From assembly GCA_947494805.1 (NCBI GenBank), contig CANLWK010000005.1:1-64000 (forward strand): a stretch of 64,000 nucleotides of DNA, read 5' to 3'. This document shows, piece after piece, positions 28,315 to 37,091 of this stretch. Both the position numbers and the translations under genes were made by a program. Source of the stretch: an uncultured Croceitalea sp. GTDB lineage: Bacteria; Bacteroidota; Bacteroidia; Flavobacteriales; Flavobacteriaceae. The notes under the pieces are model-generated. The model worked only from the letters and a program-made list of their open reading frames with translations. It was not told the DNA's origin and did no database searches. Numbering within the stretch: the stretch's first letter is position 1; each line of letters starts with the position of its first letter.

Positions 28315-28482
28315 TTAAACGATATCCTTTAGGCAGTAATTCCTATCACCTAAAACTAAATTTGGTTCATTAGGTGGAATTGATTTATGGAACAATGCAT
28401 TTTCAATACTACAGTTTTCGTTATCAGAGTGCAGTATTGACAAATCCTTTACAAACATGCTTTGAAGATATTCAGATTCCAT
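28315..28482 (-). CDS. Possible small protein of 55 aa
   Basis: An ATG-started frame overlaps the end of the PNPOx-family gene by 11 bases in a different frame, and runs through the otherwise empty 183-base gap. The C-terminal part (IPPNEPNLVLGDRNYCLKDI) has a protein-like composition. No family is recognised. It may be a real translationally coupled gene, a remnant, or chance. Confidence 0.25.
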   Translation of the reverse strand: MESEYLQSMFVKDLSILHSDNENCSIENALFHKSIPPNEPNLVLGDRNYCLKDIV

Positions 28483-28924
28483 AGGCCTGCCTCGCGCTTT
28501 TCACCTGTTCTTCTTCAGTAGTGTCAGGATAAAGTAAATACCTTGGTGCAATGATGGGTTTGCATTGCTCTGGAGTAATAAGAGTTACGCTTGAGAAAGG
28601 GAATTTTCCCCCAGTAAGTTGGGCCAAGATCTTTTCCATTTCTAGAAAACCGATATCTTTTTTATGGATAATCTTCGCGTTTCCCTTTAATTGAAATCCC
28701 TTTTGCACCAAAATGTCCATAAAAGATATGCAGACTTTAGGGTTCTGTTTGATATTCTTTACGGTTTGTGGAGAAGCGATATTAGCGACTATAATGGTGT
28801 CTCCATTATACCAATGAAAAATCTCTTTTGGGGATACGTTTGGAGTATTATCTGCTGATGAGGTCGCCAACCAACACAGTACGCTTTTCTCCATACACTG
28901 TTTGATTTCCTTGGTCAATACCAT
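28472..28924 (-). CDS. Pyridoxamine 5'-phosphate oxidase-family flavoprotein
   Basis: 150 aa from the ATG at 28924, where MVLTKEIKQCMEKSVLCWLAT begins as in homologues; an upstream in-frame start would add 11 unmatched residues. Split-barrel FMN-binding fold of the PNPOx-like superfamily (LATSSADNTPNVSPKE, DTIIVANIASPQTVKNIKQN). Members reduce or oxidise diverse small molecules; the true PdxH substrate residues are not evident, so no specific reaction is proposed. Cytoplasmic. Confidence 0.82.
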   Translation of the reverse strand: MVLTKEIKQCMEKSVLCWLATSSADNTPNVSPKEIFHWYNGDTIIVANIASPQTVKNIKQNPKVCISFMDILVQKGFQLKGNAKIIHKKDIGFLEMEKILAQLTGGKFPFSSVTLITPEQCKPIIAPRYLLYPDTTEEEQVKSARQAYGI

Positions 28925-29100
28925 GGCGATTTGTTTTAGTAAGTTTTGATAGAACAATATAAAACTGTTTTATATGTGTCATATCTGTCCATTGTACTTT
29001 TACAAGCTGGTATTAAAAGTACAAGAATTATCAATACTGGAGGTTACCAAACATTTTAGCGTGAAAAAGGAAATATTTATGAGCGTACTTCGACAAGACA

Positions 29101-29436
29101 TTAAAGGTCCACTTTTTGGTAGCTTGCTATCAACTTATGGTCCGATTCAAATCCTATGCCAATATCCGTTACTTTTTCGTTTTCATACCATATCAATTGA
29201 TAGTTTCCTGAATGATATGAGATAACAAGCCTTAGTTTAGGGGAACGGTTGCCTTTTGAGTTTTGATAGATAATCTCATATTCACCTTCAAAGGGTCTGC
29301 TTTTTTGCATGGCCGTTAATCTGGTTCCAATACCATGCCCTTGTTCCATTACATCATTTCGTCGAAATGACCATTCGGCACTTATGCCATCGCCGGTCAT
29401 GGTATAAACAACACACCCAATATTGATTTTATCCAT
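29101..29436 (-). CDS. Conserved-looking hypothetical protein, 111 aa
   Basis: Small soluble protein without signal peptide or TM segment. Beta-rich with alternating aromatic and charged residues (GEYEIIYQNSKGN, LRLVISYHSGNYQLIWYENE), suggesting a small beta barrel. I do not recognise the family. It stands alone between the PNPOx-family gene and a lipoprotein gene on the same strand. Coding is preferred because the frame is complete and the composition is protein-like; the overlapping plus-strand frame looks poor. Confidence 0.55.
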   Translation of the reverse strand: MDKINIGCVVYTMTGDGISAEWSFRRNDVMEQGHGIGTRLTAMQKSRPFEGEYEIIYQNSKGNRSPKLRLVISYHSGNYQLIWYENEKVTDIGIGFESDHKLIASYQKVDL

Positions 29437-29522
29437 TTTGGTTCAAAGATGTTGGCATTCGTCTTAACAGAAATTCGCATTTCTTGCTGTTTTCCAATAG
29501 TACAAAAACATAATTGGTTTAA

Positions 29523-30356
29523 CTATTCACAAACGACTTTTTGACTAAACGTATCGGCCATATCAATGGCATCATTTTGAGATAACTCTTCTTTGAACAA
29601 CAACAATCTATCTATCGCATGAAAATCTGAACGAGCGGATACCTCTATCAAGTAAACCCCTTCATTTGAGAAGGTGGCAAAAACGTTGTGGGCGTCATTG
29701 TCTGAAGTAGATGCCTGCCATTTAAAGGCGTTGTCATTACCACTTCGATAGATTTTGAACCAGCCGTCTTTAGAAGTTCCTTCAGGGTTTGGCGTTTGGC
29801 CGCTTCCGTTAGGATAGACGATATCACCGTTGTTTTTTCTTCCAAAAAAATCATCGGCATCGGGAAAACGTAACCAAGAATCATTATGCTCGGTTCCATT
29901 ATTTCCCTTTTGATACGAAGAATACCATATAAAGCGATATGTGCCGGTTGAAGTAATTCTTACAGGAAAAACTACTTTGCCATTGCCGGGGTTGCCCATA
30001 CTTGGATTCCCTTCCCATTGCATGTAGCCGTTACTGGAGCCGTTGCCATTTTTTGATACCCAACCATCAGGAAACTCATTGTTTTCGAATTCTATGGAAA
30101 CAATACCATTGCTTTCTTCAAAAAGAAAACCTACGGTATCTGGACAATCATCGGTTTGGTCTGTTCCATCTCCGTCTGTATCATTTTCATCGTTTGTGGT
30201 ATCTTCATTTGCAGTGTCCGAATCTTCTTGTGCCATTTCATCGGTCATATCCGATTCGTTTTCATTACTGCAAGAAGTAAAGGCAAATAGGTGTGTAAAA
30301 AGAACTAAAACAATGAAAAAGCGAAGTCTAAAAAGTTTAGGTGTAGGTGTTCTCAT
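29523..30356 (-). CDS. Lipoprotein with Asp-rich linker and carbohydrate-binding-like domain
   Basis: 277 aa. Signal peptide with lipobox AFTSC near residue 29, an acidic linker (residues about 35-75) ending in a thrombospondin type 3-like segment (DTDGDGTDQTDDCPDT), then one domain of about 200 residues. That domain has beta-sandwich features seen in galactose-binding/CBM-like modules: GTYRFIWYSSYQKG, SWLRFPDADDFFG, DGWFKIYRSG, and a C-terminal SARSDFHAIDRLLLF. Probably surface-exposed binding protein; ligand unknown. No catalytic residues are apparent. Encoded alone. Confidence 0.7.
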   Translation of the reverse strand: MRTPTPKLFRLRFFIVLVLFTHLFAFTSCSNENESDMTDEMAQEDSDTANEDTTNDENDTDGDGTDQTDDCPDTVGFLFEESNGIVSIEFENNEFPDGWVSKNGNGSSNGYMQWEGNPSMGNPGNGKVVFPVRITSTGTYRFIWYSSYQKGNNGTEHNDSWLRFPDADDFFGRKNNGDIVYPNGSGQTPNPEGTSKDGWFKIYRSGNDNAFKWQASTSDNDAHNVFATFSNEGVYLIEVSARSDFHAIDRLLLFKEELSQNDAIDMADTFSQKVVCE

Positions 30357-30481
30357 ATGACGTGGGTTTTTATGAGAACGGGGCTATGAATCGTGTTATT
30401 GCATAGATTTTAACGGTTTTTTATTAAAATCGATGAAGTGAAACCTTTAAGCTTTTTTTTGAAAGATAGCTTTGGTAGCAA

Positions 30482-30853
30482 CTAGAAACTTACAGTGCAG
30501 GTCTTTGACTTGCCGAACCAGCGCACCCGATTTCTAGAGGCCAAATTATAAATGGTATCACGTATAATTCTGGGAATATAGGCCAATAGCGCCGCAACCA
30601 ATCTCCATTTCGGAATTTTTGAAACTATCTCTAAGAATCCGTCAGAATGGGTGTGGGCGCCATTTTCATCAATTAGAATGACTGTGGTCAACGCCGTGGT
30701 TGGAAAGTTGTACTCTTGCAGTAAGCGCTGTCCTTTGGGTGATTGAAAAGCAACAAACTCAAAAATGTCCTTTGGGGCGAACTTTAATAACCAACCTACA
30801 ACACCGTTGCACAGGTTGCATTCCCCATCAAAAATTATCACACTCTGTCTCAT
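30482..30853 (-). CDS. DCC-family (DUF393) thiol-disulfide oxidoreductase-like protein
   Basis: 123 aa. Small thioredoxin-fold-like protein whose N-terminal motif FDGECNLCNGVVGWLLK matches the DUF393 (DCC) family signature with its CxxC pair. Family members are annotated as thiol-disulfide oxidoreductases, but the physiological partner is not established. Full length for the family. It lies 81 bases downstream of murF on the same strand and may share its transcript. Confidence 0.85.
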   Translation of the reverse strand: MRQSVIIFDGECNLCNGVVGWLLKFAPKDIFEFVAFQSPKGQRLLQEYNFPTTALTTVILIDENGAHTHSDGFLEIVSKIPKWRLVAALLAYIPRIIRDTIYNLASRNRVRWFGKSKTCTVSF

Positions 30854-30934
30854 CCTAAATGTTCTTTAAATATGAGTTCGAAATACCGCCCCAAGCATTT
30901 CAGAAAAGGCCCCTTTTTTAGAAAACTTTATGAA

Positions 30935-32209
30935 TTAAATGCAATCTAAAATACGCTCTAGGGCCATTCCACGAGAACCTTTGATAAGCAGGTAAGAAGG
31001 TGGCAAAGGGTGTTCGGCCAAATGTTCTTTGAGCTGTTGAAAAGTTTCAAACTGTTTCATTTTCGTTTGTACTTTGAAAAAGTGCCCTCCAACAAAACAT
31101 ACATTTTGAAAACCCAGTTCTTGTGTTAAATCGGCAATCTTTTGGTGTTCTTCACCCGAAGTTTCCCCAAGTTCGAACATATCGCCCAAAAATAACATCT
31201 TGTTGGCATTTTTGGTCTTTGAAAAACTCTCGAGAGCCGCTTGCATGCTAGTTGGGTTTGCGTTGTAGGCATCTAGAACAATGTGGTGTCCATTTTTAGT
31301 AATAATCTGCGAACGATTGTTATCGGGCAGATAGGTTTCAAGTGCTTCTTTAATTTCTGATTTAGGCACATTAAAGTATTTTCCCATTAAGGTGGCTATT
31401 GCACAGTTCGCAAAATTATAAGCTCCGATTAAGTTGGTAGTAATGGTTTGGTCTTCAAAGCTCAACTTGACAAAGGGGTCCGCTGCATCAAAAGTAATGT
31501 TGTAATATTCATGGTCTGTTTGGCTAAAACCAATTTTTTTAATGTAGGGGGCAAGTTTTTCTTTTTGAATGGGGTCATCGGCATTTAGAAATATATGCCG
31601 ATTGTTGGCGACTAGATAGCCATACAATTCACTTTTGCCTTTAATGACACCTTCTACGCCTCCAAACCCTTCAAGATGAGCTTTGCCAAAATTGGTGATA
31701 TAGCCAAAGTCTGGTTGCGAAATGGAGGACAATAGTTCGATTTCTTTTTGATGGTTGGCCCCCATTTCAATGATGGCGATTTCAGTATCCTCCTTTATGG
31801 TGAATAGGGTCAAGGGTACACCAATATGATTGTTGAGATTGCCTTTGGTTGCTATCGTTTTATACTTTTTTGAGAGTACGGCATATATCAACTCTTTAGT
31901 GGTGGTTTTGCCATTGCTTCCGGTGAGGGAGATAACTTTGGCCTTACATTGGTTTCTATGGTAACTACCCAGTTGCTGTAACGTTTTCAAGACATCAGAA
32001 ACCAATATAGTGCGCTCGTTTTGGTAGAATTCCTTTTCATCAATAATGGCAAAAGCAGCGCCTTTTTTCAAGGCATCTTTGGCAAAAGTGTTGCCATTGA
32101 AATTTGGGCCTTTCAACGCAAAATAGATACAGTTCTTGGAAATCTTTCGGGTATCCGTACAAGCAGTTGGATGTTGTAGAAAAATATGGTGTAGTTGCTT
32201 CAATTCCAT
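30935..32209 (-). CDS. murF: UDP-N-acetylmuramoyl-tripeptide--D-alanyl-D-alanine ligase
   Basis: 424 aa. Cytoplasmic Mur ligase that adds D-Ala-D-Ala to UDP-MurNAc-tripeptide in peptidoglycan synthesis. The ATP loop SLTGSNGKTTTKELI is near residue 95, with AIIEMGANHQKEIELL, the NADDP motif, the LDAYNANPTSMQAAL stretch and the GDMFELGE segment of MurF in order. It follows gldJ beyond a terminator, the usual gldJ-murF neighbourhood in Flavobacteriaceae. Confidence 0.95.
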   Translation of the reverse strand: MELKQLHHIFLQHPTACTDTRKISKNCIYFALKGPNFNGNTFAKDALKKGAAFAIIDEKEFYQNERTILVSDVLKTLQQLGSYHRNQCKAKVISLTGSNGKTTTKELIYAVLSKKYKTIATKGNLNNHIGVPLTLFTIKEDTEIAIIEMGANHQKEIELLSSISQPDFGYITNFGKAHLEGFGGVEGVIKGKSELYGYLVANNRHIFLNADDPIQKEKLAPYIKKIGFSQTDHEYYNITFDAADPFVKLSFEDQTITTNLIGAYNFANCAIATLMGKYFNVPKSEIKEALETYLPDNNRSQIITKNGHHIVLDAYNANPTSMQAALESFSKTKNANKMLFLGDMFELGETSGEEHQKIADLTQELGFQNVCFVGGHFFKVQTKMKQFETFQQLKEHLAEHPLPPSYLLIKGSRGMALERILDCI

Positions 32210-32220
32210 AAATCGAAGAT

Positions 32221-32252
32221 AAAAAAAGCCCCTAACTCTTCAGCTAGGGGCT
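32221..32252 (-). terminator. gldJ terminator
   Basis: Stem AGCCCCTA/TAGGGGCT with a 10-base loop, followed on the minus strand by seven T. It lies between gldJ and murF, so murF probably needs read-through or its own promoter. Confidence 0.8.
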
Positions 32253-32273
32253 CTTAATTTATTCAAGCAATTT

Positions 32274-33935
32274 TTATTTTACTTTCTTGTGTCGTACCGT
32301 CTTGTTCTTGGTCTTTGATTTTGAACCAACCCTTGACATTGCGCATCGGAAGCCAATATCATCGGTAGCCATGTACTGTGGCAAGAACCTGCGCTGTGCC
32401 GGATCTAACCAAAAAGCTCTATCTCGCCATGAACCACCTTTGTAAACACGCACTTCGTCGTTGATAAGTGAAGTCCTATAATTTGAGGTGTCATACTGTC
32501 TCAATATTTTACCTGTAGAATCACGCTCCACCTTGTGTTTTGGTGCATCGTACATTTTTCTACTGTCCGACTCTTCATCACTGAACCTTTCAAAGAATCG
32601 AGAAGAACCTGGGTCACCATCTCGGAATCCTCTATTGTCACTTGATGAGAAATTTGTTCTTAAATATGTTTCTTCTTCATCAACAGGTACCATTTTGATT
32701 TCTCCTGGTAAGTTCAACGCTACTACTTTACCATTTGGTAAGGTGTCAAAGACAACAGAATCACGTAAGACCTGCACTTTTCCGTCTTCTCCAATAGCTT
32801 TCTTCAAGTAAATGTTACCACGATAATAATTGAAATCACTTATCTCGTCATCAACAATAGGTCTGTAAACGTCAGCTACCCATTCAGATACGTTACCTGC
32901 CATGTCATATAGCCCAAAATCGTTTGGCTTGTATGACTTCACTTCAGCAGTAATATCGGCACCATCATCTGACCATCCGGCAATACCGCCATAATCACCT
33001 TTACCCTGCTTGAAGTTGGCCAATTGATCACCACGACCTAAACGTTGTCCATTTCTGGTGTAATCACCTTCCCATGGATATTTTTTTCGTCCTCTGTAAT
33101 TGTTATATTCTCTTGAACCAATCAAGGCTTGTGCGGCGTATTCCCATTCGGTCTCGGTGGGTAAACGATATTCAGGACTGATAATACCGCTACTTCTTTT
33201 AGCAAAGGTGTTGATAGAATCTTTCTTTTGCTTGCCTTGTAGTGAATCAATCTGACCTCCGTACACTGATTCCGGATTGTTCAAATAAGCTTCTGTACTG
33301 AACGTACCACCGATTTCACCATTTAAAACTTGGTACTTAGCGTCTTTTGCCAAATACCCTTCTCTTTCTAACATGGCTTCATTCACACGGTCAGTTCTCC
33401 ATTCAGCATATTGTGTAGCCTGAATCCAATTGACACCAACCACAGGATATTCTGCATAGGCAGGATGCCTCAAGTAGCTGTTTGTCATTGTTTCGTTAAA
33501 ACCTAAACGATTTCTCCATACCAACGTATCTGGTAATGCTCCTTTATAAATATTCTGGTACATTGGATTTTCAGGAGGATATACTGCCTTCAAATAATCT
33601 AGGTATTCTAGGTACATCACATTGGTCACTTCAGTTTCATCCATATAGAATGACTGTACGTGCTGTTGTGTTGGTGAATTGTTCCAGTCGTGCATGGTGT
33701 CATCTTGAACCTGCCCTTTTGTGAAAGTACCTCCTTCAACAAATACGGTGCCTGGTGGAGTTTCTTGTTCTTTAAAATCAGAATTGTATTGAAATCCGCC
33801 TTCTTTGGCATTTATTTTCCAACCTGTGGCTCTCGATACATTCTTTGAAGACGAAGAAGATGAATTCTTACAACTGGATACGCCTCCAGCTATCACTATA
33901 CAAGAAAGTACAACTTTTAAAAAGCTTTTTTTCAT
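32274..33935 (-). CDS. gldJ: Gliding motility / type IX secretion lipoprotein GldJ
   Basis: 553 aa. SpII signal with lipobox GGVSSCKN near residue 22. Formylglycine-generating-enzyme/sulfatase-modifying fold: opening PPGTVFVEGGTFTKGQ, then MDETEVTNVMYLEYL, YRLPTETEWEYAAQA, YDMAGNVSEWVADVY and RVYKGGSWRDRAFWLDP, in the order found in GldJ and GldK. GldJ is an outer-membrane-associated lipoprotein needed for gliding and for stability of the type IX secretion machinery in F. johnsoniae. Identity as GldJ is supported by length and by neighbours murF and porV. Confidence 0.93.
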   Translation of the reverse strand: MKKSFLKVVLSCIVIAGGVSSCKNSSSSSSKNVSRATGWKINAKEGGFQYNSDFKEQETPPGTVFVEGGTFTKGQVQDDTMHDWNNSPTQQHVQSFYMDETEVTNVMYLEYLDYLKAVYPPENPMYQNIYKGALPDTLVWRNRLGFNETMTNSYLRHPAYAEYPVVGVNWIQATQYAEWRTDRVNEAMLEREGYLAKDAKYQVLNGEIGGTFSTEAYLNNPESVYGGQIDSLQGKQKKDSINTFAKRSSGIISPEYRLPTETEWEYAAQALIGSREYNNYRGRKKYPWEGDYTRNGQRLGRGDQLANFKQGKGDYGGIAGWSDDGADITAEVKSYKPNDFGLYDMAGNVSEWVADVYRPIVDDEISDFNYYRGNIYLKKAIGEDGKVQVLRDSVVFDTLPNGKVVALNLPGEIKMVPVDEEETYLRTNFSSSDNRGFRDGDPGSSRFFERFSDEESDSRKMYDAPKHKVERDSTGKILRQYDTSNYRTSLINDEVRVYKGGSWRDRAFWLDPAQRRFLPQYMATDDIGFRCAMSRVGSKSKTKNKTVRHKKVK

Positions 33936-34286
33936 AATAAAGACTTGAGTTCAATCGCCGATTTTAATGGATTCGGCACTTTGGTTTTTCTTGATTTTAA
34001 ATTAGTGTCGGCAATAGAACGAAAAGATATCCGCAATATTTTATTTGTTGCAAAAATATTTTAATTCGATTTTAGGGTTGTCCAACATGGAAATAACGAC
34101 GCAAAACCAGATATATTATAATAGGTTTGAAGCTTTAACAGGCAGAATTGAAGTGTTTAGGGTTTTTTTGTCGAAAAATGCACGTTGCCATATAAGAATT
34201 CGACAAAAAGCTCGTTTAACTGTAATACGTCTAAAATATTTGAGCAATTCAGGCATATTTTGGACATTCGACCACTTTAACTATAA
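33936..34286. other. gldJ-porV spacer, no porU
   Basis: A 351-base gap between divergent gldJ and porV. It holds candidate -7 boxes for each side: TATTTTTG on the minus strand at 34051-34058 for gldJ, and TAGGTTTG on the plus strand at 34132-34139 for porV. A plus-strand frame of 81 codons crosses it but has unconvincing composition. Nothing resembling the large PorU sortase is present. Confidence 0.6.
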
Positions 34287-35438
34287 ATGAAAAAAATGAA
34301 AAAACTAGCACTTTTGGTAGCGTTTATTTGTGTTGTCAAAGTTACTTCTCAACAAGAGCGTGCCATTACTACTGCCGTGCCATTTTTGAACATCGCAGCT
34401 GACGCAAGGGCGGCTGGTATGGGTGATATGGGCGTTGCCACTTCGGTTGATGCTTTTTCGCAACAGTGGAACCCTGCCAAGTACGCGTTTGCCAATCAAA
34501 AAGTAGGTATTGGAGTTAGCTATACACCGTATTTAGAGAGTATTGTTACCGATATCTCTTTGTTAAGTGCAAATGTGTACAATAAATTAAATGAGCGAAG
34601 TGCTTTTGCCTTTGGCATACGCTATTTTGGCCTTGGTGAGATTGAACTGCGTCAGACCATTGATGAGAATCCTACCATAGTGAAGCCAAATGAGTTTTCC
34701 ATTGATGGTTCATATGCCTTAAAATTGAGTGAAACTTTTTCGATGGCCGTTGGTGGCCGTTTTATCAGTTCAAACTTAAGATTTCAAGATGCGCAACAAG
34801 ATTCTCAGGCTGCAAACGCCTTTGCTGTTGATGTTTCTGGTTTTTATCGTTCTCGTGAAATTGCCTATAACAGTTTTGACGGACGTTGGAGAGCAGGTTT
34901 CAATATCTCAAATCTTGGAGGTAAACTTCAGTATGATGAAGGTGGACAAGAAAACTTTTTGCCGACCAATTTAAGATTTGGTGGTGGTTTTGATTTTATT
35001 TTGGATCAGGACAATGTCTTAGGTCTTTATACGGAATTCAATAAATTATTGGTGCCAACACCAAGGGATTTTACAGGCGATGGTGCAATAACCGCTGAAG
35101 ATAATGATGAGTACCAACAAATCAGTTTTTTCAACGGTGTGTTTGAATCGTTCGGTGACGCACCAGACGGATTCAGTGAAGAGTTGCAAGAGGTGACTTG
35201 GGCTTTAGGTGCAGAATATAAGTATCAAGAGGCCTTTATGCTAAGGGCTGGATATTTTAATGAAAACGAAGCTAAAGGTGCAAGACAGTTCTTTACACTG
35301 GGCGCAGGATTTAAATTCAAAGCGGCACAAATTGATTTGTCTTACTTGTTCTCGACCTCACAGGTTAGAAACCCACTTGAAAATACCTTACGTTTCTCTT
35401 TGACGTTCAATTTCGGAGAAGAGTTTTACAACGACTAA
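34287..35438 (+). CDS. porV: Type IX secretion outer-membrane protein PorV (LptO)
   Basis: 383 aa. Signal peptide (LALLVAFICVVKVTSQ), then the hallmark N-terminal PFLNIAADARAAGMGDMGVA and DAFSQQWNPAKYAFA of PorV, followed by a FadL-like 14-strand barrel. PorV receives type IX substrates from the translocon and delivers them to the attachment complex with sortase PorU. The gene starts a plus-strand run towards cdd and pdhA but has its own terminator. In F. johnsoniae porU is directly upstream; here it is not. Confidence 0.93.
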   Translation: MKKMKKLALLVAFICVVKVTSQQERAITTAVPFLNIAADARAAGMGDMGVATSVDAFSQQWNPAKYAFANQKVGIGVSYTPYLESIVTDISLLSANVYNKLNERSAFAFGIRYFGLGEIELRQTIDENPTIVKPNEFSIDGSYALKLSETFSMAVGGRFISSNLRFQDAQQDSQAANAFAVDVSGFYRSREIAYNSFDGRWRAGFNISNLGGKLQYDEGGQENFLPTNLRFGGGFDFILDQDNVLGLYTEFNKLLVPTPRDFTGDGAITAEDNDEYQQISFFNGVFESFGDAPDGFSEELQEVTWALGAEYKYQEAFMLRAGYFNENEAKGARQFFTLGAGFKFKAAQIDLSYLFSTSQVRNPLENTLRFSLTFNFGEEFYND

Positions 35439-35462
35439 AAGAAATTTTTTATTCCATATCAG

Positions 35463-35488
35463 AAACCCCAACATTCCGTTGGGGTTTT
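35463..35488 (+). terminator. porV terminator
   Basis: Stem AAACCCCAAC/GTTGGGGTTT with a 5-6-base loop, followed by TTTTC. It lies 25 bases past the porV stop. Confidence 0.8.
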
Positions 35489-35515
35489 CTTATTTTTAGA
35501 AAATTCAATAACACC

Positions 35516-36007
35516 ATGGAGAAAAGAAAAGTCCAGTTTGATTTGACAGTCTATAAAATTGAGGATGAACTTTCGCCAGAGGAAGCCGAATTGTTGGCAC
35601 AGGCCGTTACCGCACGAAAAAGGGCATATGCCCCATATTCTGATTTCAATGTAGGTGCTGCGGTGCTTTTGGACAATGGCACGATTGTTTTAGGAAATAA
35701 TCAAGAAAATGCTTCGTATCCTTCAGGGCTTTGCGCCGAGCGCGTAGCAATATTCAGCGCTGGGGCCAACTACCCATATGAGCGCATTAAAATGATTGCC
35801 GTAAGTGCCGCTTCAAAAAACTATAAGGTTACAGAACCCGCTGGCCCTTGTGGTAATTGTCGTCAGGCAATGGCTGAGTACGAACAAAAGCAAAAAAAGC
35901 CCATACAAATTCTAATGCGCGGCGAAAGCGGACCCATTTACAAATGCGAATCTATCAATGATTTGTTGCCATTGGCATTTAATAATTCTTTTTTGAGTGA
36001 TTCTTAA
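35516..36007 (+). CDS. cdd: Cytidine deaminase
   Basis: 163 aa. Zinc enzyme of pyrimidine salvage converting cytidine and deoxycytidine to uridine forms, cytoplasmic. The zinc/catalytic motif is split as GLCAERVAIF and GPCGNCRQAM (Cys-Ala-Glu, then Cys-x2-Cys), exactly as in tetrameric CDAs. YAPYSDFNVGAAV marks the substrate site. Its position between porV and pdhA follows the flavobacterial gene order. Confidence 0.95.
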   Translation: MEKRKVQFDLTVYKIEDELSPEEAELLAQAVTARKRAYAPYSDFNVGAAVLLDNGTIVLGNNQENASYPSGLCAERVAIFSAGANYPYERIKMIAVSAASKNYKVTEPAGPCGNCRQAMAEYEQKQKKPIQILMRGESGPIYKCESINDLLPLAFNNSFLSDS

Positions 36008-36038
36008 ATCAAATTTTTCTCGAAAAGAGATATATACG

Positions 36039-36046
36039 TATTTTTG
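36039..36046 (+). promoter_or_regulatory. Candidate -7 box for pdhA
   Basis: TATTTTTG lies 43 bases before the ATG at 36089. It overlaps an in-frame TTG at 36044, which argues against that TTG as start codon. Confidence 0.5.
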
Positions 36047-36088
36047 TTTTTCCCAAAATCGGGGCAACGTTATTTAACATTCCAATCG

Positions 36089-37087
36089 ATGAAGAAAATT
36101 ACCAAAGAGGTGTACTTGAAGTGGTACGAAGACATGTTGTTTTGGCGCAAATTTGAAGATAAACTTGCGGCTGTTTACATCCAACAGAAAGTACGTGGAT
36201 TTTTGCACTTGTACAATGGGCAAGAGGCCGTTTTAGCGGGTTCATTGCATGCGATGGATTTGACAAAAGATAGAATGATAACAGCATACCGAAACCATGT
36301 ACAGCCGATTGGTATGGGCGTAGACCCTAAGAAAGTAATGGCCGAGCTATATGGTAAGGTTACAGGTACTTCAAAAGGTATGGGCGGTTCTATGCACATT
36401 TTCTCTAAAGAGCATCGTTTTTATGGTGGGCATGGTATCGTTGGAGGCCAAATCCCTTTGGGAGCTGGCTTGGCATATGCCGATAAATACTTTAAACGTG
36501 ACAATGTTACTTTGTGTTATATGGGTGATGGCGCAGTTCGACAAGGTTCATTGCATGAGGCCTTTAACTTGGCGATGCTTTGGCAACTGCCCGTAGTTTT
36601 TATTTGCGAGAACAATGGATATGCCATGGGAACATCAGTTGCCCGAACGTCGTACTCCACCGATATCTATAAACTTGGACTTGGTTATGAGATGCCTTGC
36701 GCTCCAGTAGATGGTATGGATCCTGCTACAGTGGCCAAAGAGGTTGATAAGGCGGTTGAAAGGGCAAGAACAGGTGGCGGACCAACATTCTTAGAGATGA
36801 AAACGTATCGCTATAGAGGTCATTCCATGTCAGATGCCCAACATTATAGAACCAAAGCAGAAGTTGAAGAATACAAAAAGATAGATCCGATAACGCAGGT
36901 CAAAGATGTTATTCTCGAGAAGAACTATGCCACTGAAGACGATATAAAAGCAATTGACAAACGTGTCAAAGAAATGGTTGTTGAATGCGAAAAATTCGCT
37001 GAAGAATCAGAATTTCCTCCAGTGCAGCAATTGTACGATATGGTGTATGAACAAGAAGACTATCCATTTTTAAAACATAAACTCTAG
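36089..37087 (+). CDS. pdhA: Pyruvate dehydrogenase E1 component, alpha subunit
   Basis: 332 aa from the ATG at 36089 (KKITKEVYLKWYEDMLFWRK). Thiamine-diphosphate enzyme that decarboxylates pyruvate and passes the acetyl group to lipoyl-E2. The ThDP/Mg motif GDGAVRQGSLHEAFNLAMLW...NN is present, together with the phosphorylation-loop-like YRYRGHSMSDAQ. The beta subunit is not in the window; it is presumably encoded elsewhere. The E2 gene begins 4 bases after the stop, so the two are co-transcribed. Confidence 0.94.
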   Translation: MKKITKEVYLKWYEDMLFWRKFEDKLAAVYIQQKVRGFLHLYNGQEAVLAGSLHAMDLTKDRMITAYRNHVQPIGMGVDPKKVMAELYGKVTGTSKGMGGSMHIFSKEHRFYGGHGIVGGQIPLGAGLAYADKYFKRDNVTLCYMGDGAVRQGSLHEAFNLAMLWQLPVVFICENNGYAMGTSVARTSYSTDIYKLGLGYEMPCAPVDGMDPATVAKEVDKAVERARTGGGPTFLEMKTYRYRGHSMSDAQHYRTKAEVEEYKKIDPITQVKDVILEKNYATEDDIKAIDKRVKEMVVECEKFAEESEFPPVQQLYDMVYEQEDYPFLKHKL

Positions 37088-37091
37088 GTAG

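Noticed and set aside
28974-29225. Plus-strand frame of 83 codons
   Set aside because: Half of it is antisense to the 111-aa hypothetical gene and the rest lies in the probable upstream region of the PNPOx-family gene; composition is not protein-like.
34045-34290. Plus-strand frame of 81 codons in the gldJ-porV spacer
   Set aside because: No signal peptide, motif or plausible composition; it runs over candidate promoter elements of both flanking genes and shows no PorU-like sequence.
36044-36088. TTG-started extension of pdhA
   Set aside because: The extension overlaps a TATTTTTG promoter box, and the extra residues do not resemble E1 alpha N termini; the ATG at 36089 fits better.
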